A stretch of DNA of 5,994 nucleotides from Acidovorax sp. (GTDB lineage Bacteria > Pseudomonadota > Gammaproteobacteria > Burkholderiales > Burkholderiaceae_C). The notes beneath the pieces were generated by a model, which saw only the letters and a program-made list of their open reading frames with translations, did not search any database and had not been told where the DNA came from. A program made the position numbers and the translations under genes. This document shows, piece after piece, positions 1 through 5,290 of the stretch; position 1 is the first letter of the stretch; each line of letters starts with the position of its first letter. The DNA is taken from assembly GCA_011620245.1 (NCBI GenBank), contig WOZN01000192.1:1-5994 (forward strand), given 5' to 3'.

Positions 1-5
1 ACCAT

Positions 6-83
6 GACTTACGCAAAACAGGCCCAGGCAAGCCGCCTGCCACAAAGGCATGTACCGTTGTGGCATCCTTGTTTGCGTAAGTC
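6..83. repeat. Imperfect palindrome with nested hairpin in the leader upstream of hpf
   Basis: GACTTACGCAAA at 6-17 is exactly complementary to TTTGCGTAAGTC at 72-83, and the arms continue imperfectly to about 22 and 67. Inside lies a second perfect 8-bp inverted repeat, TGCCACAA at 38-45 and TTGTGGCA at 58-65. The whole 78-bp stretch can form a cruciform or RNA hairpin. No clear target duplication is visible at its ends and no T-run follows. It could be a small mobile-element remnant or a structured 3' end of the gene upstream (rpoN is expected there). The structure is seen directly; its nature is not resolved. Confidence 0.6.
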
Positions 84-118
84 TTATTCACGTCAACGGA
101 TGCAGCCGAGTTCCCGGG

Positions 119-159
119 GCCGCTCTTCTCTTTCTTTATTGGCGAAGGGCGGCGTTTTT
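119..159 (+). terminator. Candidate intrinsic terminator or attenuator in the hpf leader
   Basis: GCCGCTCTTC at 119-128 can pair with GAAGGGCGGC at 144-153 as a continuous 10-bp stem with one G-U wobble. The loop is 15 nt and pyrimidine-rich, and a G and five Ts follow (155-159). This has the form of a rho-independent terminator, although the loop is larger than usual. It ends only 27 nt before the hpf ATG, which leaves no room for a separate promoter downstream. It either ends the transcript of the upstream gene or acts as a leader hairpin on transcripts entering hpf. Confidence 0.5.
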
Positions 160-186
160 GTCACAGAGAGCCACAGGAGACTTTTC

Positions 187-519
187 ATGAACTTGACGAT
201 CAGCGGTCACCACCTCGAAGTTACCCCCGCCTTGCGCAACTACGTCACCACCAAGCTGGACCGGATCACGCGCCATTTCGACCAGGTTGTCGACGTCAAG
301 GTGCTGCTGACAGTGGAGAAACAGAAGGAAAAAGAGAAACGGCAGCGAGCGGAATGCAATATCCATGTCAAGGGAAGCGATCTGTTTGCAGAAAGCTCCC
401 ATTTCGACCTGTATGCCGCCGTGGATGAACTGGTGGACAAGATGGATCGCCAGGTCGTGCGCCACAAAGACCGCATCCAGGACCACCACGACGCATCCAA
501 ACGCGAAATGCTCGCATAA
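187..519 (+). CDS. hpf: Ribosome hibernation-promoting factor (HPF/RaiA family)
   Basis: This 110-residue protein belongs to the HPF/RaiA (YfiA/YhbH) family. Family members bind the 30S subunit at the mRNA/tRNA channel in stationary phase and help store inactive ribosomes. The N-terminus [20 protein letters not shown] is typical. The body shows the family pattern of beta strands and two helices, with a charged [10 protein letters not shown] stretch near residues 49-58 and a helix resembling [18 protein letters not shown] near 82-99. The length fits the short form, which lacks the long C-terminal dimerisation domain. I chose ATG 187 because AGGAGA lies just upstream (175-180) and the family N-terminus begins there. 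The open frame back to position 4 crosses palindromic leader DNA and is not family-like. In related bacteria the gene follows rpoN and precedes ptsN. Its TAA stop is also the left target duplication of a 161-bp inserted element. Confidence 0.93.
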   Translation: MNLTISGHHLEVTPALRNYVTTKLDRITRHFDQVVDVKVLLTVEKQKEKEKRQRAECNIHVKGSDLFAESSHFDLYAAVDELVDKMDRQVVRHKDRIQDHHDASKREMLA

Positions 520-680
520 GGGATGCGGAAATTGCCAATGTCCCGTTTATGGCGAGCGCTGGCGGGATGCAGTGCTAGGCGCTGCGAGTGCCGTGTGGCT
601 ATGCCACACAAGCGAGTAGCAACGACGCAATGCGCCCGCCAGTGCCGCCAGAAATGGGATATTTGGCATTTCTGCATCCC
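520..680 (+). mobile_element. 161-bp MITE-like foldback element, copy 1
   Basis: This 161-bp element is flanked by direct TAA at 517-519 and 681-683, read as a 3-bp target-site duplication because the flanks are direct while the element ends are inverted. The first 35 bases match the reverse complement of the last 35 at 28 positions, starting GGGATGC. Allowing two single-base bulges improves the pairing. The centre is a perfect small hairpin, GTGTGGC (593-599), TAT, GCCACAC (603-609), so the whole element folds on itself. There is no room for a transposase. By eye it is identical over all 161 bp to the reverse complement of 3537-3697. A TAA/TNA target and GGG-type ends suggest mobilisation by an IS5-family transposase of a TNA-target group, which is inference. 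The + orientation is arbitrary. Confidence 0.88.
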
Positions 681-714
681 TAAGCCATGCAGGTGAGTTG
701 CCTGCCGGCCGCAG

Positions 715-737
715 CCGCCCTCTGGGGCGGTTTTTTT
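715..737 (+). terminator. Intrinsic terminator, probably of hpf
   Basis: CCGCCC (715-720), loop TCTG, and GGGCGG (725-730) form a 6-bp all-GC stem followed directly by seven Ts (731-737). This is a textbook rho-independent terminator on the plus strand. It now lies about 195 nt past the hpf stop codon, but removing the 161-bp element and one TAA would put it about 31 nt past the stop. It therefore very likely served hpf before the insertion. It also implies that ptsN has its own promoter or depends on read-through. Confidence 0.85.
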
Positions 738-796
738 CTGCCCGGCGTTTTGTTCTCAGGGTTTTTGCCAATATGTGCATAATTGTTTTCCTGACC

Positions 797-1264
797 ATGA
801 ACCGACTCGCATCTATCCTGCCTCCCGCTCAAGTGCGCGTGAGCGTTGACGCCACCAGCAAGAAGCGTGCATTTGAAGAAGCAGGTCTGCTGTTTGAAAG
901 CCTGCACGGTCTTTCGCGGGCGCTGATCACCGACAGCCTGTTTGCACGCGAGCGCCTGGGCTCCACGGGCCTGGGGCATGGCGTGGCCATTCCGCATGGC
1001 CGTATCAAGGGGCTCAAGGCGCCGATGGCCGCGGTTTTTCAACTGGCGCAGCCGATAGGTTTTGATGCGCCCGATGAAATGCCGGTCGGTTTGCTGATTT
1101 TTCTGCTGGTGCCCGAAGCCGCGACCCAGAAACACCTGGAAATCCTCTCGGAAATTGCCGAGTTGCTGAGCGACTCGGTGTTGCGCGAGAAGCTCAAGGC
1201 CTGTGACGATGCCACGGTGCTGCACGGCATGATTGCCGGATGGCAGTCCGCCCAGACCGCCTGA
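797..1264 (+). CDS. ptsN: PTS IIA-like nitrogen-regulatory protein (EIIA-Ntr)
   Basis: This 155-residue cytoplasmic protein has the PTS EIIA type-2 (fructose/mannitol) fold. It is the last phosphate acceptor of the nitrogen PTS (PtsP to NPr/HPr to PtsN) and acts by protein contacts rather than sugar transport. The phosphorylated histidine is visible in HGVAIPHGR, as His67. The N-terminus [20 protein letters not shown] and the [12 protein letters not shown] helix near residues 115-126 are typical. I chose ATG 797 because family similarity begins there. In-frame starts at 698 and 773 add an unconserved Arg-rich or hydrophobic tail, and no good Shine-Dalgarno sequence precedes any of the three. 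A -10-like CATAAT lies at 778-783, too close to this ATG to leave much leader, and its -35 is poor, so the promoter is unresolved. hprK follows after 43 bases and is probably cotranscribed. Confidence 0.92.
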   Translation: MNRLASILPPAQVRVSVDATSKKRAFEEAGLLFESLHGLSRALITDSLFARERLGSTGLGHGVAIPHGRIKGLKAPMAAVFQLAQPIGFDAPDEMPVGLLIFLLVPEAATQKHLEILSEIAELLSDSVLREKLKACDDATVLHGMIAGWQSAQTA

Positions 1265-1307
1265 TCTCTGGCGGCCTGATTCCTTCCGTTTCTTTCGCCG
1301 GACTGCC

Positions 1308-2264
1308 TTGAAACACAACGTCGTCAGCGCTGATGTCCTGTTCGAGGAATTCCGCGGCACCCTGAAATGGGAATGGCTGGCGAGCCTGGGTGCCTCCGAG
1401 CGGCGCTTTGACGAAGTGACGGTGCGTGCGGCACGTTCGGGGGCCGATCTCGTCGGCTACCTCAACTACATCCATCCCTACCGCGTGCAGATTCTGGGCG
1501 AGCGCGAAATCGCCTACCTCATCAACAGCACGCCCGAAGACTGCCAGCGCCGCATCGGGCGCATCATCACACTGGAGCCGCCGGTGCTGGTGCTCGCCGA
1601 TGGGCAGACTGCGCCGGATGCGCTGCTGTCCATGTGCGAGCGTGCGCAGATTCCGATGTTCGCGACGCGCGAGTCAGCGGCGTTCGTCATCGACGCGCTG
1701 CGGGCCTACCTGTCCAAGCATTTTGCCGAACGCACCACGATGCATGGCGTGTTCATGGACATTCTGGGCCTGGGGGTTTTGATCACGGGCGAATCCGGCC
1801 TGGGCAAGAGCGAGTTGGGGCTGGAACTCATCTCGCGTGGCAATGGCCTGGTGGCCGACGATGCGGTTGACCTGTTTCGCATCAACCAGACCACCATCGA
1901 GGGCAAATGCCCCGAGTTGCTGCAGAACCTGCTGGAGGTGCGCGGCATTGGCCTGCTGGACATCCGCGCCATCTTTGGCGAGACTGCCGTGCGCCGCAAG
2001 ATGCGGCTCAGGCTCATCGTGCACCTGGTGCGCAAGGAAACGCTGGAGCGCGAATACGAGCGTCTGCCCTACGAGCCCCTGACGCAGGACGTGCTGGGCG
2101 TGCCGGTGCTCAAAGTGGTGATTCAGGTGGTGGCGGGGCGCAACATCGCCGTGCTGGTGGAAGCCGCCGTGCGCAACACCATCTTGCAGTTGCGCGGCAT
2201 CGACACCTACCAGGAATTCGTGGAGCGGCACCGCCGCGCCATGGATCGCGACAGCGGGTACTGA
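1308..2264 (+). CDS. hprK: HPr kinase/phosphorylase
   Basis: HprK phosphorylates a serine of HPr-type phosphocarriers with ATP or pyrophosphate and also removes that phosphate. In betaproteobacteria it works with an incomplete, regulatory PTS. With the TTG start the product has 318 residues, close to the family norm. The N-terminal domain covers roughly residues 1-130. The C-terminal kinase domain begins with the catalytic-type histidine in [10 protein letters not shown] (His146), followed by the Walker A loop GESGLGKS at 161-168, the acidic pair in VADDAVDL (Asp184/185), and the family signature [21 protein letters not shown] chose TTG 1308 because the conserved start region ([16 protein letters not shown]) begins there. 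ATG 1233 would add 25 unconserved residues inside the end of ptsN. No strong Shine-Dalgarno precedes either, so translation may be coupled to ptsN. Confidence 0.92.
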   Translation: MKHNVVSADVLFEEFRGTLKWEWLASLGASERRFDEVTVRAARSGADLVGYLNYIHPYRVQILGEREIAYLINSTPEDCQRRIGRIITLEPPVLVLADGQTAPDALLSMCERAQIPMFATRESAAFVIDALRAYLSKHFAERTTMHGVFMDILGLGVLITGESGLGKSELGLELISRGNGLVADDAVDLFRINQTTIEGKCPELLQNLLEVRGIGLLDIRAIFGETAVRRKMRLRLIVHLVRKETLEREYERLPYEPLTQDVLGVPVLKVVIQVVAGRNIAVLVEAAVRNTILQLRGIDTYQEFVERHRRAMDRDSGY

Positions 2265-2276
2265 TCCGCAAGCCGG

Positions 2277-2370
2277 GCAACAGGCTCGGCGACCGTTCCA
2301 GACAACTGTGGGCGCGTTGACCTCAGATCATGTTCACGATCTCAGCCTCTCATGCCTCTGAGCCTGTTGC
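2277..2370. repeat. 11-bp perfect inverted repeat downstream of hprK
   Basis: GCAACAGGCTC at 2277-2287 is the exact reverse complement of GAGCCTGTTGC at 2360-2370, with 72 bases between. A shorter pair, CTCAG (2341-2345) and CTGAG (2358-2362), lies inside and shares bases with the right arm, so alternative folds are possible. It begins 12 bases after the hprK stop in the convergent hprK/fur gap. No T-run follows. It could be a 3' RNA structure protecting hprK mRNA or a remnant repeat; only the structure is directly supported. Confidence 0.5.
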
Positions 2371-2422
2371 GGCCAGGCCAGCGGCCGCCGCGCAAGGGCT
2401 GCCCCACCGCGCGCTGGCGGCG

Positions 2423-2461
2423 TCCCCCTTCAAGGGGAAGGCGCGAAGCGCCTCAGGGGGA
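2423..2461. repeat. GC-rich nested hairpin repeat of Burkholderiales type between convergent genes
   Basis: AGGCGC (2439-2444), GAA, GCGCCT (2448-2453) forms a tight tri-loop hairpin. TCCCCC at 2423-2428 can pair around it with GGGGGA at 2456-2461. As an alternative, CCCCTT at 2425-2430 can pair locally with AAGGGG at 2432-2437. From memory, very similar strings (cccctt-ggggg-aggcgc-gcgcct-caggggga) recur between genes in Acidovorax, Delftia and Variovorax; this was not checked. The position 3' of both hprK and fur suits a bidirectional transcript end. There is no T-tract on either strand, so it is not a classical terminator. Confidence 0.6.
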
Positions 2462-2470
2462 GGGGGGGCT

Positions 2471-2887
2471 TCATTTTGCGGCGCAGCGGGCGCATTGGCC
2501 ATACAGGGCCATTGTGTGGTCCTGCACCAGCCAGCCTTTGTCTTTGGCAATGATCTGCTGGCGTTTTTCGATCTCGGGATCGTAGAACTCTTCTACCTTG
2601 CCGCAGGACGTGCACACGAAATGGTCGTGGTGCTGGCCTTCATCGAGCTCGTAAACCGCCTTGCCACTTTCGAAGTTGCTGCGGATCAGGATGCCTGCCT
2701 GCTCGAATTGCGTGAGCACGCGATAGACCGTGGCCAGCCCGATGTCCGAGCGTTCTTCCAGCAAGACGCGAAAGACATCCTCGGCCGTCATGTGGCGTTG
2801 CGCGCCTTTCTGAAAAATCTCCAGAATCTTCAGGCGCGGCAGGGTTGCCTTCAGGCCTGTGCTTTTGAGTTCGTCGATATTCGTCAT
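2471..2887 (-). CDS. fur: Ferric uptake regulator Fur
   Basis: Fur is a dimeric iron-sensing repressor; with Fe2+ it binds Fur boxes upstream of iron-uptake genes. The 138-residue product has an N-terminal winged-helix DNA-binding domain (about 1-80; recognition-helix region [18 protein letters not shown], 48-65) and a C-terminal dimerisation and metal domain. The metal ligands expected from E. coli Fur are present: His32, Glu80, the HHDH motif at 86-89, and His124. Cys92/Cys95 (CTSC) and Cys132/Cys135 (CARC) provide two CxxC pairs, of which the first matches the E. coli zinc site. Length and sequence look complete. ATG 2887 gives the family N-terminus [13 protein letters not shown]; the Shine-Dalgarno (CAGGG) is weak and close. 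It is divergent from bamE, an arrangement common in betaproteobacteria, and convergent with hprK. No clear Fur box was seen in its upstream region. Confidence 0.96.
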   Translation of the reverse strand: MTNIDELKSTGLKATLPRLKILEIFQKGAQRHMTAEDVFRVLLEERSDIGLATVYRVLTQFEQAGILIRSNFESGKAVYELDEGQHHDHFVCTSCGKVEEFYDPEIEKRQQIIAKDKGWLVQDHTMALYGQCARCAAK

Positions 2888-2975
2888 GACCCTGTCTTTC
2901 GTGCGCCGGCGGCTTGACCCTGCCCGCAGGACCAGCCGCTACAATGGATCGATCATAGCCTTACGACCCTTTCCC
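2888..2975. promoter_or_regulatory. Divergent fur/bamE promoter region
   Basis: This 88-bp gap must hold the 5' signals of both genes. On the plus strand TACAAT at 2940-2945 is one mismatch from the sigma70 -10 consensus and lies 31 bases before the bamE ATG. A good TTGACC lies at 2914-2919, but the 20-bp spacer is longer than ideal. On the minus strand TATGAT (2957 down to 2952) is a plausible fur -10 with a poor -35. The two -10 elements are only about 6 bp apart, so the promoters would overlap back to back. Confidence 0.5.
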
Positions 2976-3536
2976 ATGCCCGTCAAAGCCCATAGCAGCG
3001 CCCGCCTGGGCGCGACCTTGTTCATCGGCGCCTGCCTGACTGCCGTGGCCGGCTGCAGCAGCCTGGATGGTGCCAGCCATCGCCTGGCCAGCATCGTGAC
3101 GCCTTACAAGGTGGATGTGGTGCAGGGCAATTTCGTCTCGCGCGAGCAGGTCGAGGCGCTGCAGGTCGGCATGAGCCGCCAGCAGGTGCGCGACATTCTC
3201 GGCACGCCCCTGGTAACCAGCCTGTTCCATGCCGAGCGCTGGGAATACGTGTTCACCATCAAACGGCCCGGCCAGGAGCTGCAGACGCGCAAGCTCACCG
3301 TGTTCTTCCAGGGGGATCAGCTGCAGCGTTTCGACGGTGACGCCATGCCCAGTGAAGCCGAGTTCGTGGCCTCCCTGGGATCGCGTTCCACCAGGGGCAA
3401 GGTACCCGTGCTGGAGGCTACCGACGCCCAGCTGGCGCGTTTTCCGGCAACCGGGAACGCGGCGAAGGCGGCAGTGGCCGCACCCGCCGAACCGGTTTCC
3501 GCCTCTTACCCCCCACTGGAAGCGTCCGCGCGCTAA
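2976..3536 (+). CDS. bamE: Outer-membrane assembly lipoprotein BamE (SmpA/OmlA)
   Basis: BamE is a periplasm-facing lipoprotein of the BAM complex that helps insert beta-barrel proteins into the outer membrane. The 186-residue product starts with a signal peptide and a lipobox ending VAGC, making Cys27 the predicted lipidated residue. The SmpA/OmlA domain runs from about Tyr42 (YKVDVVQGNFVSREQVEALQ) through GMSRQQVRDILGTPL and RWEYVFTIKRPG to about residue 130. A tail of about 50 residues rich in Ala, Pro and Ser makes the protein longer than E. coli BamE (113 aa); long tails occur in betaproteobacterial OmlA proteins. I chose ATG 2976 because the signal peptide begins there and a -10 motif lies 31 bases upstream; the frame extends further 5' but through the promoter. 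The TAA stop is also the left target duplication of element copy 2. dapB follows on the same strand. Confidence 0.92.
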   Translation: MPVKAHSSARLGATLFIGACLTAVAGCSSLDGASHRLASIVTPYKVDVVQGNFVSREQVEALQVGMSRQQVRDILGTPLVTSLFHAERWEYVFTIKRPGQELQTRKLTVFFQGDQLQRFDGDAMPSEAEFVASLGSRSTRGKVPVLEATDAQLARFPATGNAAKAAVAAPAEPVSASYPPLEASAR

Positions 3537-3697
3537 GGGATGCAGAAATGCCAAATATCCCATTTCTGGCGGCACTGGCGGGCGCATTGCGTCGTTGCTA
3601 CTCGCTTGTGTGGCATAGCCACACGGCACTCGCAGCGCCTAGCACTGCATCCCGCCAGCGCTCGCCATAAACGGGACATTGGCAATTTCCGCATCCC
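3537..3697 (-). mobile_element. 161-bp MITE-like foldback element, copy 2 (inverted relative to copy 1)
   Basis: By eye this is base-for-base the reverse complement of 520-680 over all 161 bp, and it is again flanked by direct TAA (3534-3536 and 3698-3700). The left TAA is the bamE stop codon. Because the two copies sit in opposite orientation next to a plus-strand TAA, the target read in the element's own frame is TAA in one case and TTA in the other, which fits a TNA target rather than TAA being part of the element. Perfect identity implies recent spread or gene conversion. It lies between two same-strand genes, bamE and dapB, that would otherwise be about 66 bases apart. Confidence 0.88.
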
Positions 3698-3763
3698 TAA
3701 AGGCAGCGGCTTTGGGCGCCGGCAACCGGCATGGCCCGCCGCGTTCACCAATACAGGAATGAC

Positions 3764-4603
3764 ATGACAGGCAGCCCCTTGCCCACCCAATCCACCTCCA
3801 AAGCCCTGCGTGTCGCGGTGGCCGGTGCGTCCGGCCGCATGGGTCACATGCTGATCGAGGCCCTGCGCACCAGCGACGGCATGGTGCTGGCCGGTGCGCT
3901 GGATGTGGCGGCCAGCCCTGCCATCGGCTCGGATGCCACGGCTTTTCTGGGCTACGCCAGCGGCGTGCCCATCACGGCAGACCTGCGCGCGGGCCTGAAA
4001 AACGCCGATGTGCTGATCGATTTCACCCGCCCCGAAGGCACGCTGGCCCATCTGGCCGTGTGCAGCGAGTTGGGCGTGAAGGCGGTCATCGGCACCACGG
4101 GCTTCACGGATGCGCAAAAGGCCGAGATCGCGGCATTTGCCCAGCGCACCGCCATCGTGATGGCGCCCAACATGAGCGTGGGCGTCAACGTCACGCTCAA
4201 GCTGTTGCAGATGGCGGCCAAGGCCATGGCGGCCGGCTACGACATCGAGATCATCGAGGCCCACCACCGCCACAAGGTGGATGCCCCCTCGGGCACCGCT
4301 CTCAAGATGGGGGAAGTGATTGCCGATGCGCTGGGGCGCAACCTCAAGGAATGCGCCGTCTATGCCCGCGAAGGCGTGACTGGCGAGCGCGATCCGTCGA
4401 GCATCGGTTTTGCCACCATCCGTGGTGGCGACATCGTGGGCGACCACACCGTGCTGTTCGCCGGCATTGGCGAGCGCATCGAAATCACGCACAAATCGTC
4501 CAGCCGCGCCACCTATGCCCAGGGCAGCCTGCGTGCCGTGCGTTTTCTTGCAGACCGCAAGACCGGCATGTTCGACATGTTCGACGTGCTGGGCCTGAAC
4601 TAG
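3764..4603 (+). CDS. dapB: 4-hydroxy-tetrahydrodipicolinate reductase
   Basis: DapB reduces 4-hydroxy-tetrahydrodipicolinate with NAD(P)H in the diaminopimelate pathway, which supplies lysine and the peptidoglycan cross-link. The 279-residue product shows the N-terminal Rossmann nucleotide loop GASGRMG at 21-27, the IGTTGF and [11 protein letters not shown] segments, and the catalytic motif EAHHRHK (His167, His168, Lys171; equivalents of E. coli His159, His160, Lys163). SGTALKMGE follows directly and contributes to substrate binding. The C-terminal part ([22 protein letters not shown]) is intact. ATG 3764 is preceded by AGGAA at 3755-3759; the in-frame ATG 3731 lacks such a site and adds an unconserved Arg-rich stretch. 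The gene lies downstream of bamE, now with the inserted element between them, and 17 bases upstream of the exbB-like gene, so dapB-exbB-exbD is a probable operon. Confidence 0.96.
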   Translation: MTGSPLPTQSTSKALRVAVAGASGRMGHMLIEALRTSDGMVLAGALDVAASPAIGSDATAFLGYASGVPITADLRAGLKNADVLIDFTRPEGTLAHLAVCSELGVKAVIGTTGFTDAQKAEIAAFAQRTAIVMAPNMSVGVNVTLKLLQMAAKAMAAGYDIEIIEAHHRHKVDAPSGTALKMGEVIADALGRNLKECAVYAREGVTGERDPSSIGFATIRGGDIVGDHTVLFAGIGERIEITHKSSSRATYAQGSLRAVRFLADRKTGMFDMFDVLGLN

Positions 4604-4620
4604 CCCCGCAGCGAGCCGGC

Positions 4621-5289
4621 ATGGACGCAGTTCACTGGTGGCGCCAAGGGGATGCCGTGACGCAGGGCACCGCCCTGCTGCTGCTGGCCATGTCGGTGGC
4701 CAGCTGGGTGGTGATCTTCTGGAAGATCCGCCTCATGCACCGGGCCACGGCCGATGTGGCGCGGTGCACGGCGGCTTTCTGGCAGGCGCCATCCCTGGAC
4801 ATCGCAGTGCAGCGTTTGCAGTCTTTTGACCGGGAGGCGCTTGTCCTGCCTTTGGTTGTTGCTGCAAATTCAGTAGCAAATCAGACGGGTGCCGGCGCAC
4901 AGGCCACGCTGGCTGCATCCGGCAGCCTGTCGCAGCAGCTCACCCGCGTGCTGCGCGATGCCCTGCACGGCGCGCTGGGCCGGCTGCAGTGGGGGCAGGT
5001 GTTGCTGGCCACGGTGGGCTCCACGGCGCCATTCGTCGGTCTGCTCGGCACGGTCTGGGGCATCTACCATGCCTTGTCCGCCATGGCGGGTGCCGGTCAG
5101 ATCACCATCGACCGCGTGGCCGGCCCGGTGGGGGAAGCCCTCGTGATGACGGCCGCCGGTCTGGCGGTGGCCATTCCGGCCGTGCTGGCCTACAACGTGT
5201 CCGGCCGCTTCATCGGCCGCATAGAAGCCGATCTGGAAGGTTTTGCGCGCGACCTGCGCGAGTTGCTGGCGCAGCACCCGGAGTCCTGA
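4621..5289 (+). CDS. exbB: MotA/TolQ/ExbB proton-channel family protein, probably ExbB
   Basis: ExbB is the inner-membrane scaffold of the proton-driven motor that energises TonB-dependent outer-membrane transport. The 222-residue product has three hydrophobic segments: about 17-36 (TALLLLAMSVASWVVIFW), about 127-150 (VLLATVGSTAPFVGLLGTVW) and about 171-193 (GEALVMTAAGLAVAIPAVLA). The last two carry the family's channel residues, Thr144 in GTVWGI and Glu172 in GEAL. The short N-terminus before the first membrane span resembles ExbB/TolQ of this family. The frame is open far upstream through dapB, but ATG 4621 lies just after the dapB stop. The exbD-like gene starts 1 base after its TGA. No tonB is visible, so a TolQ-like role cannot be excluded. 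Codons around 4851-4884 are unusually AT-rich for the gene (13 G or C of 34) and contain a small hairpin. Confidence 0.85.
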   Translation: MDAVHWWRQGDAVTQGTALLLLAMSVASWVVIFWKIRLMHRATADVARCTAAFWQAPSLDIAVQRLQSFDREALVLPLVVAANSVANQTGAGAQATLAASGSLSQQLTRVLRDALHGALGRLQWGQVLLATVGSTAPFVGLLGTVWGIYHALSAMAGAGQITIDRVAGPVGEALVMTAAGLAVAIPAVLAYNVSGRFIGRIEADLEGFARDLRELLAQHPES

Positions 5290-5290
5290 C

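Noticed and set aside
61..77. Sigma54-like site TGGCAT...TTTGC upstream of hpf
   Set aside because: The GG and GC dinucleotides are 11 bases apart rather than the required 10, and the bases form the right arms of palindromes. It is tempting only because rpoN is expected next door.
4..186. In-frame N-terminal extension of hpf from ATG 4 (61 extra residues)
   Set aside because: It crosses the leader palindrome and the terminator-like hairpin, is unlike the HPF family, and a good Shine-Dalgarno supports ATG 187.
520..680. CRISPR-like or REP-type repeat array
   Set aside because: There are only two copies, 3 kb apart, inverted and with target duplications, and no regular spacers.
650..710. Outward promoter from the 161-bp element towards ptsN or dapB
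   Set aside because: TTGGCA near the element ends has no -10 at a 16-18 bp spacing in either copy.
2330..2917. 195-residue plus-strand ORF opposite fur
   Set aside because: It is the antisense shadow of a well-supported fur gene with all metal ligands, and no family is recognised in it.
3540..3767. 75-residue ORF through element copy 2, with a matching 53-residue stretch on the minus strand of copy 1
   Set aside because: The shared peptide simply follows from the repeated DNA. There is no properly spaced ribosome binding site and no domain is recognisable, so it was not called as a gene; only its overlap with the dapB start is noted.
3533..4492. 319-residue minus-strand ORF across dapB
   Set aside because: It is a long high-GC antisense shadow, His/Gly/Ala/Arg-rich, opposite an intact dapB, and includes element DNA.
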